Origin: Entonaema liquescens
Lineage: Eukaryota; Ascomycota; Sordariomycetes; Xylariales; Xylariaceae
NCBI GenBank assembly: GCA_902805475.1
Contig: CADCSX010000008.1
Location: 2,152,001-2,216,000 of the forward strand
DNA: 64,000 bases
Direction: 5' to 3'
A model generated the notes under the pieces. The model saw only the letters and a list, made by a program, of their open reading frames with translations, was not told the origin of the DNA and did no database searches. This document shows positions 57,520 through 64,000 of the stretch, in pieces. Each line of letters starts with the position of its first letter. The stretch's first letter is position 1. Both the position numbers and the translations under genes were made by a program.

Positions 57520-60500
57520 ATGTCATTTCGAGACAACGACCAGCGCCGATATGGCCATATCCCCCCTGTACAGTATCCCGTCGCAAACCAAGCTTCACAA
57601 GACGCGTTGTCCTATCCGAATCGACGGTCGAGTTTCAACAACGGTGACGACTCTGCCGGATTTACTTCTCCCGTAACTAGACCAAGCTATCAGCCGACTT
57701 TGAATACGAATGTCACAGGGCTCCCTAGCCGCGATGAGCTGTTCCTAGCCAGCCCGTCTGATTCCAACAGACCCAATAACTATGGCAATTCGAATGTCGC
57801 CATGGCGGGATACCAGCACCAATACCAACCTCACTCACCACCTACGCCATCAACGTACAACCCGCAAGCCTTTGTTCGGTCTCATTCTACCTCGCTGCCC
57901 TACCTACCGCACCCGTCACACAGGTTTGCTCCACCAAATGCGACGCCCGCTCCTACAGCCCTACGAGCGCGACGCCTAATAACTTCACACCTGCTCCGTA
58001 TAATCCCGCCGCATATTCCGGGGGATCAATACCTCAGCGCCAGCCGACCTACGCTGGATATACTAATAATAATAATAACAGCAATAGTCAATCTTATGGC
58101 TCGCCAACGCTGAACCAGTCGCCCTACTTCCAATCCCAACCACTATATGCTGCTCCCACCCAGTCGAGACATTCATCCACTCCGCCGACTACTTACACTG
58201 CAGGCTACGGGCAAACACCTTATAGCTCCGCATACCCTCCTGCTACAAGCACGACGGCCTCGACTCTGACAACCGGTCACGATTCTTCGCAGGGGCGTTA
58301 CACTACGAGCTATCCCAACGAGGGCACAAGCCCACAGGCTACGTTCTACTCATCTGACTCGTCTACCTCTTCCCAGACGCCGTATCCGACTCATTCACAG
58401 ATACCTGTGGGCCCTAACTACTCTCCTAGCGATCCACATTCGTTTTTGAATCGTACGTCCAGGTCAAATTCGGCGGCATCGCCACTCCCTTCGCCTCCTG
58501 TCCATTCACAACCAACATCTGGCTTGGCGCGGCATCCGACCAATGCACCATTACCTAGCCGGCCGGTCGATGATGTCGTCGAGGAGCGGTATCCATCCAA
58601 TGGCACTCATGTCCCTGATTTATCACAGGAGTTCGTCACACAAAATAGTATTATGCAGGACATTGAAGCTGAGCTTGGTAGGAGGAATGGTTCAATACAT
58701 GGTCGGCCTACAGCTTTTGATCAGCGAAATGGGGCCTTAGCCGATGGCGACCTACAAAATCTACGTCGGTTAACGTCGAACGCGAGCTATCATTCAACCG
58801 CTACCACGATAACGAACCAAGAAGAGCCCTCTGGGGTAAACCGATACTCTTCCAATGCGTCAACTTTAAACAGGAACCACTCAACCAACCCATATTCTTA
58901 TGAAGATTATGATGGTGATGAAAGCGATCCAGAAGGCGCCGCAGGAGCTTGGGCATTGCAACAGGCAGAAGAGGACGATCGTCGATTTAGTACAGTAAGC
59001 GGGTCATTATCCTACTTCAACCCGCCGGATACACCTGCGCAGCCTACTCTTCCCACTCATAAAGAAGAGCCGAGCAGCGATAGTGACTATGCTGGAATGG
59101 ATTTGGGACTCATGGGTGGAGGTTACGCAGGGAGCCTCGTGTATGACAATAATCTCGGGTCACCGCCTGCTTCCGAAACAACCCCTGGGGATATGCAAGC
59201 TTTCCCGACCCCTCGCAGCAACCACACATCCCAAAGGAGTCATGGGAGCAACAAATATCCAGCTTTCGACCAGGCTGAAGTAGACTACGAGGGTACAGGT
59301 GGCCTACAGAAACCCGCTGCTCATCGTTTAAGCTTCGACGAGGGGGAAGAGCGTGTTTCCCTCCACTCGAGGCAAAGTGGTAGCGATTCTCCACCAAAAG
59401 AAGACTATCCGGACATGTTCTACCACCCAGGCCTCTCGAATCGCCCCCTACCAGCCATTCCTGCTAGCTCGGACAGCAGCTCGATGTTGTCTGTTCAGTC
59501 TCCTACTAAAGCCGTGCATCAACACGGATACTCTCTTAGTGTAGATTCGCCCCCATATTCTGGGCCAGATGCTCTATATGGACAAAATGCACAGCAGCTT
59601 CAAGTTGAGAGGTCTATATCATTATCCAGCCATAGTACCTCCCCACATGTCCAGCCACCAGGCAGGTCAAAGACTGATGCCACCGAGGAGCGCAACGCGC
59701 GGTTGAGGCATGTGAGGCAGCAACAGCAGTTAACGGCCCAGCAAGGATTGCCGTATGAGGGTTACGAAACAGGAACAGCTTCATCGATAAATTACGACGT
59801 GATTACTTTGCCGAGCGGGCGACGGCGGAATTTCCAACCAGAAAAATTTACAATAGTCGATGTCCGTTCTTGCACGGAGCCATGGGCTTTGAGTGGTATT
59901 GCCAAATGGGTCCGTGAGATGGCTGAGGGCGAGCCCGACTTAAAGAGGAAGACACTCGAGGACGGTCTTGTCAGGTTATTCTGTCTAAAGGTTCCTACGA
60001 TGAATGTCGCAGATGCTGAGACGTTGAGTACCCAGGTTACAGACTCCATGTTAGAAGCTGGTATCCTTGTCCCGGAAGAAGAATGGCTCAAGTTTGGGCC
60101 TGGCTCTATATCTGGTGTGTTATGGCAGTTGACTGGTTCAGGCTGTTACGCGCCAAAGCTTCACGAATTCGACGATGATATCACAGGACATGAAGTACCA
60201 ACACGATGCTACTCGCACCATTGTACCAGGACGCTTAAGAAGGCCAACTTAGACGATCTTATGTCTAATGGCGTTAAAACACTTGACTGGGTGAGTTTCT
60301 ATAGTATGACGAAGGAGGGTACGGAAAGCAAGTCGAAGAAGGAGATTTCACGACAAAATGTCCTCCACGAAATCGTTACTTCGGAGGAAGTATACATGGA
60401 CCGCCTGGATGTTCTTCGTGTTCTGTACCGAGATCGACTCCTCCAGTCTCAGCCCAGGATTATTGCTGAAAGTAAGATCGAAAAGTTCGTAAGCGATGTT

Positions 60501-62914
60501 TTCGGCAAGGCCGACGCAGTCCAACAGGTCAACATGGATCATTTATTGGCACAGTTGAAATACCGACAAAAAGAGCAAGGTCCTTGGATAGTAGGCTTCA
60601 GCGATATTTTCAGAGAATGGGTACGAAAAGCAAGAACTGCATATGTTGATTATGCCTCCTCCTTTCCTTACGCACGGTATCGAGTGAAAAAAGAGGCCGA
60701 GAAAAACTTCCTATTCAAACAATTTCTCGAAGAGAATCGGGCCCATCCCCGCTCGCAGCGTCTTGACTGGACCAGCTACTTAAAGGACCCTATTACGCGT
60801 CTGCAAAGATACTCCCTTCTCCTAGAGACGGTATTGAAGTATATGGTACAAGAGAGTGAAGAGAAGTCGAATCTTAGAAGGGCTATTGAGGAAGTTAAAT
60901 CCATGACCCTTGAATGCGACGCGAAAGTGGACGAGATGCAGAAGAAGGTGACGATGATTGAGCTAGACCAGATGCTGGTTCTTCGGCCAGGTTTCCACGC
61001 CGATCTCCACTTAGATCATTTAGAACTTATACTTCAGGGCGATCTTCAGAGGATGGGCTCGAAGGGTATGCGATGGGTAGACACGCACGCTTTGCTGTTC
61101 GATCATTACTTGATCCTTGCCAAATTGGTCATATCAAAAGATGGTAGACAAGACAGGAAATACGACGTGTCAAAAGAAGTGAGTATTCCCCCGCTTAGTA
61201 TGATTTAGCATTCGTTAATATTTTTCAGCCTATCCCTATGCCTTTACTATTCCTCGAAAGCAGCCAAGACGACCCCGTCTCTAAGCAAAAAGGAATCACT
61301 GCTCCGTTGACCCGAGCAGCAAATTCAGCCTCTGATACCAAGCTCAACAAAGTAGCGTCAAACGGTGCCGAGCGACCTGGCCTGGATCATACGGTCACGA
61401 CTTCGTCCATCGGCTCCGGAACTGTCACCAGGCTAGGAACCAGTGGCTCGGGAGATACCGAAGGGAAAATACTTTATCCTTTCCGTGTTAAACACCTAGG
61501 GCACGAAGTATATACTCTATTTGCCCAGTCAGCTCAGACGCGGCAGGATTGGTGTGACAGGATTATTGAGGCCAAAACCCGTCATGCTAAGGCCTTACAT
61601 GCTCAAAACGCCGAGCCATTCCGGTTACGTGTGATGGCCGACAGTGCTTTTGCCTACGACCCAATCGCAGCCATTGGAAAGTATGTTGGTGGTGTACATA
61701 TTCGTGGAACTCCCCTTGATAGAGCCATTCGGGAGGTTGAAAAGATGTACGGAACCGGCCGTGGCCCGCCTCCCATCTCTCGAGCAGCAGTCAATTGTGC
61801 AACTGGTTTCTCCGCTTTTGGTAAGAATATGGTCGCAGTTGGTACGGACGCTGGCGTGTGCATATCGGAGGCTAGCGATCAACGGGGTTGGAATAAGGTA
61901 AGATTCTTATATGCGCATGTTTTATACTGTTGACTAACTATCTTCTTAGACGGTTACGGCCAACCGAGTCACACAAATCGCGGTCCTTGAAGAATTCTCT
62001 GTTGTTCTCGTGTTGTCCGACAGGAATCTTATTTCATATCCCTTGGATGTGATATCACCTCCGTCTAACTTTCCAGTTCCGGCAAATGATAGCCACCGCC
62101 GGTCTCCCCAAAGGCTTGCAAAGGATGTATCGTTCTTCGCTACAGCCCGCATGAAAGATCGCATGCTGGTGTTCTACAAGAAAAGGAGAGTTTGCATACC
62201 ACGTTCAAAGTACTCGAGCCAGTGTTCCAGAAGGCAACAGAAAAGAAATCTCGTTTCTTTGGTGGAAGCCGAAAGGCCGGAGTGGGTGTGACGGAGAGTT
62301 TCCGAGATTACGACGAATTCTTTTTCCCTACGGAGTGCTATTCGCTCAATATTTTCCATACGTATATTGCCGTCTCAACGGCTAGGGGTTTCGAACTTTT
62401 AACTCTCGACAAGAAGATACCTATGTCAATTCCTGATGTCAAGCAACCCGCTATTGCCGACATTGCTTACCGCATCAAGGAGCAACGACCTCTAGGTATG
62501 TTCCGCCTGAACGATCAGGAATTTCTCTTGGCATACGAAGACTGCGCTGTATACGTGGATAAGTATGGCGATGTCAGTCGCAGCGTCATCATGGAGTATT
62601 CAGGAAAGCAGAAGAAGGCAAGGGGTGCCACGATGTATGGGCAATATCTGTTATTGTTCAATGAGGATTACGTCGAAGTGCGCAATGCCGAAAACGGTCG
62701 GCTGCGCCAAATCATTGCCGGAAGGGACGTAAGAGTTCTGGACTATGGCGTTCGGGGACCAACGGGGGGCGCATCCAGTGCTAATGGGTCAAGTCCTATA
62801 TCTGGCGGTGATGACGGGCTCGGGTCAAACGGCACGGTCAAGATCTGCATGGCGCATCCAGAGGTTGCGGGTCAACAAATCGTTTTAGAGATGATACTCA
62901 ACAACGGGCACTGA
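57520..62914 (+). CDS. ROM2: Rho1 guanine nucleotide exchange factor (Rom2 type)
   Basis: Exons 57520-61178, 61229-61897 and 61950-62914; about 1764 aa if breaks are bridged. A 700-residue Ser/Pro/Tyr-rich N-terminus precedes a DEP-like domain (about 777-870, WVREMAEGEPDLKRKTLEDG onward). Then come the DH domain (about 940-1133, RQNVLHEIVTSEEVYMDRL), a PH domain (about 1150-1340) and a CNH domain to the end (TARGFELLTLDKKIPMSIPD, YSGKQKKARGATMYGQYL). It activates Rho1 at the plasma membrane in the cell-wall integrity pathway. One clear frame break lies at 62185-62186, where one more G restores YKKRESLHTTFKV. An N-terminal break near 57946-57948 is ambiguous: one missing C, or a 35- or 80-nt intron, would all restore phase. 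Confidence 0.93.
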
Positions 62915-63676
62915 GAGATATGACAAATCACACGCTTTGGTCATAGCCGGCAGTGTAGAACAAATAGTTGAGGGTTTGGTTGGTGTAGGGGTTTGCATAT
63001 TTGTTTTCGCGGCACGGCTGCCCGCATGCGAATGTTTCTTCTCAAATGGATATCCGGCCGTACCAATGGCCAAGTTTCCTTTTCTTTCCTTCTCCAGACA
63101 ATTCGAAGACGGCCCAGAGATGATGAGCTATTATGATGAAAGCCGGATCGAAATATGGGATCCGATAAATCAGTAGCAGCTGTAAGGTACGGCATTGTAT
63201 GATCCCAGGGTTACTTAGCCGTCTTCGAGTTTTGCGTTACTTTATATTTCTATTTATGGAAGAGATGGACCTGAAGTTACCCTCGGTAGTAGGGTAATTC
63301 CGTAGACATCGCTGCTACAATTCTATGATATACCCCCTTTGACGGCATATTTGTGCTTGCTCGGGTGATTTAAGGAGTTCAATGTATGTATCAATCAAGT
63401 AGGAGTTTGTAAGAGATAAAGCACAGTTTGTCTTGAACCGAAAAATGAAGCCGCTGATAGTTATGCTAAGGTGTAAAGCCAGTTGAGCGTGGTTAGATAT
63501 CCATATCTAATGAATGACAATTAGGGGGTCATCTCTGCATCACCCTATCCCTTTAGTCTCAAGCCTCTCCGTTACCAACCAAGTCTTGAAGGAGCGTAGA
63601 CAATAATCAAAACACTTTCCAAACTTTCCAGATATCCAGATACCTAGTTACCCTTCCTCATCCTACAACTAATAGT
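62915..63676. other. Convergent 3' regions, no gene
   Basis: ROM2 3' flank and downstream region of the partial Ppo-like gene. The open frame at 62937-63176 overlaps 3' UTR-like sequence and has no domain. Confidence 0.5.
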
Positions 63677-64000
63677 TTACTTACCCCCAACATCAACCCA
63701 GCCACCCTCCGCAGCCGCCCCATCCCAACACACCCGCATCGTCGTCGGCACAGGCGAACACGCACTCTGATCAGCCGTCATGTAGACCCGCAAGCCAGTC
63801 CACTCGCCGCCCCCGCCGCGCACGGCGCTCCGCCCAGCCTGGCCCCGCCACTCCTTGAACTCGAGGCTCTTGCACTCCCCGCGCGGCCCCGGAGCCCGCC
63901 GCAGACTAGGTAACTGAAGCACCACCTTAAACGCGGCGGCCAGAGCGACCCGCGTCAGCCCGTCGCCTAGACACTTGTGCGGGCCGGCGCCCCAGGGGAG
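63677..64000 (-). CDS. Ppo/linoleate diol synthase-like enzyme, C-terminal fragment
   Basis: Only the last 107 codons are in the window; the gene continues past position 64000. GAGPHKCLGD is a P450-type haem-thiolate loop (GxGxHxCxG). It is followed by LPSLRRAPGPRGE and, nearer the end, LRVYMTADQSACSPVPTTMRVCWDG, matching the C-terminus of fungal psi-factor-producing oxygenases (haem dioxygenase fused to P450), which make hydroxylated linoleic acid signals. A Gly/Arg-rich stretch between these words is longer than I expect for the family. Codons are strongly GC-biased compared with neighbours. The stop follows VDVGGK; a GTAAGT donor overlaps it, so a short last exon is possible. Confidence 0.65.
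   Translation of the reverse strand, partial: LPWGAGPHKCLGDGLTRVALAAAFKVVLQLPSLRRAPGPRGECKSLEFKEWRGQAGRSAVRGGGGEWTGLRVYMTADQSACSPVPTTMRVCWDGAAAEGGWVDVGGK

Overview
The window is nuclear DNA of a filamentous ascomycete (Pezizomycotina, most likely Sordariomycetes; the genus cannot be fixed from the sequence). The genes are eukaryotic. They are split by short introns, mostly 49-90 nt, with GTAWGT-type donors, CTRAY-type branch points and YAG acceptors. They sit alone rather than in operons, and long AT-rich intergenic stretches are full of TACCTA/TAGGTA-like words. I see no transposon, virus, CRISPR array or prokaryotic insert, and no obvious biosynthetic cluster, although the last gene (fatty-acid dioxygenase/P450 type) is cut by the window edge.

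Layout. 1-10.7 kb: a telobox (Taz1/Tbf1-like) telomere-repeat binding protein with a CCCTAA array in its own upstream region, translation elongation factor eEF1A, and the mitochondrial Sls1-type protein. 11-18.2 kb: Smc5/6 subunit Nse3 (MAGE domain), splicing factor SF3B5 (start codon alone in a 3-nt exon), an intron-containing tRNA-like gene, a MYND-like zinc-finger protein, the Fe-S assembly factor Isd11 and tRNA-Phe(GAA). 18.8-31.5 kb: an acidic/basic nuclear-looking protein of unknown role, PAPS reductase, phosphoserine phosphatase, a small mitochondrial membrane protein in four exons, and the DHHC palmitoyltransferase Erf2. 32-39.2 kb: an SSS-family (Dur3-like) transporter, an mL45/Mba1-like mitoribosome protein, Eos1-like ER protein and a GNAT acetyltransferase. 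39-49 kb is gene-poor except for a ten-exon RRM protein. 49-64 kb: a secreted GMC oxidoreductase, Cu/Zn superoxide dismutase, a gene-poor 4 kb stretch, a Rho1 GEF (Rom2 type; DEP, DH, PH, CNH) and the C-terminal end of a Ppo/linoleate diol synthase-like enzyme.

The genes are mainly housekeeping and do not form one pathway. Recurring themes are mitochondrial biogenesis (Sls1, Isd11, mL45/Mba1, the small 132-aa protein), genome maintenance (telobox protein, Nse3), and cell-wall and membrane signalling (Rom2, Erf2, Eos1).

The most striking signals are: (1) a telomere-repeat array about 180 bp upstream of a telomere-repeat-binding protein gene; (2) at least four single-base losses in homopolymers (a fifth is ambiguous) that break otherwise intact conserved genes (Sls1 twice, GMC oxidoreductase once, Rom2 once or twice), which look like assembly errors rather than pseudogenes; (3) paired MluI boxes upstream of NSE3; (4) a 12-bp GATA/E-box palindrome upstream of the transporter; (5) a tRNA-like gene with a large intron and no clear anticodon; (6) several consensus splice donors in the long leader of the RRM gene. 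I found nothing that amounts to an undescribed multi-gene system.
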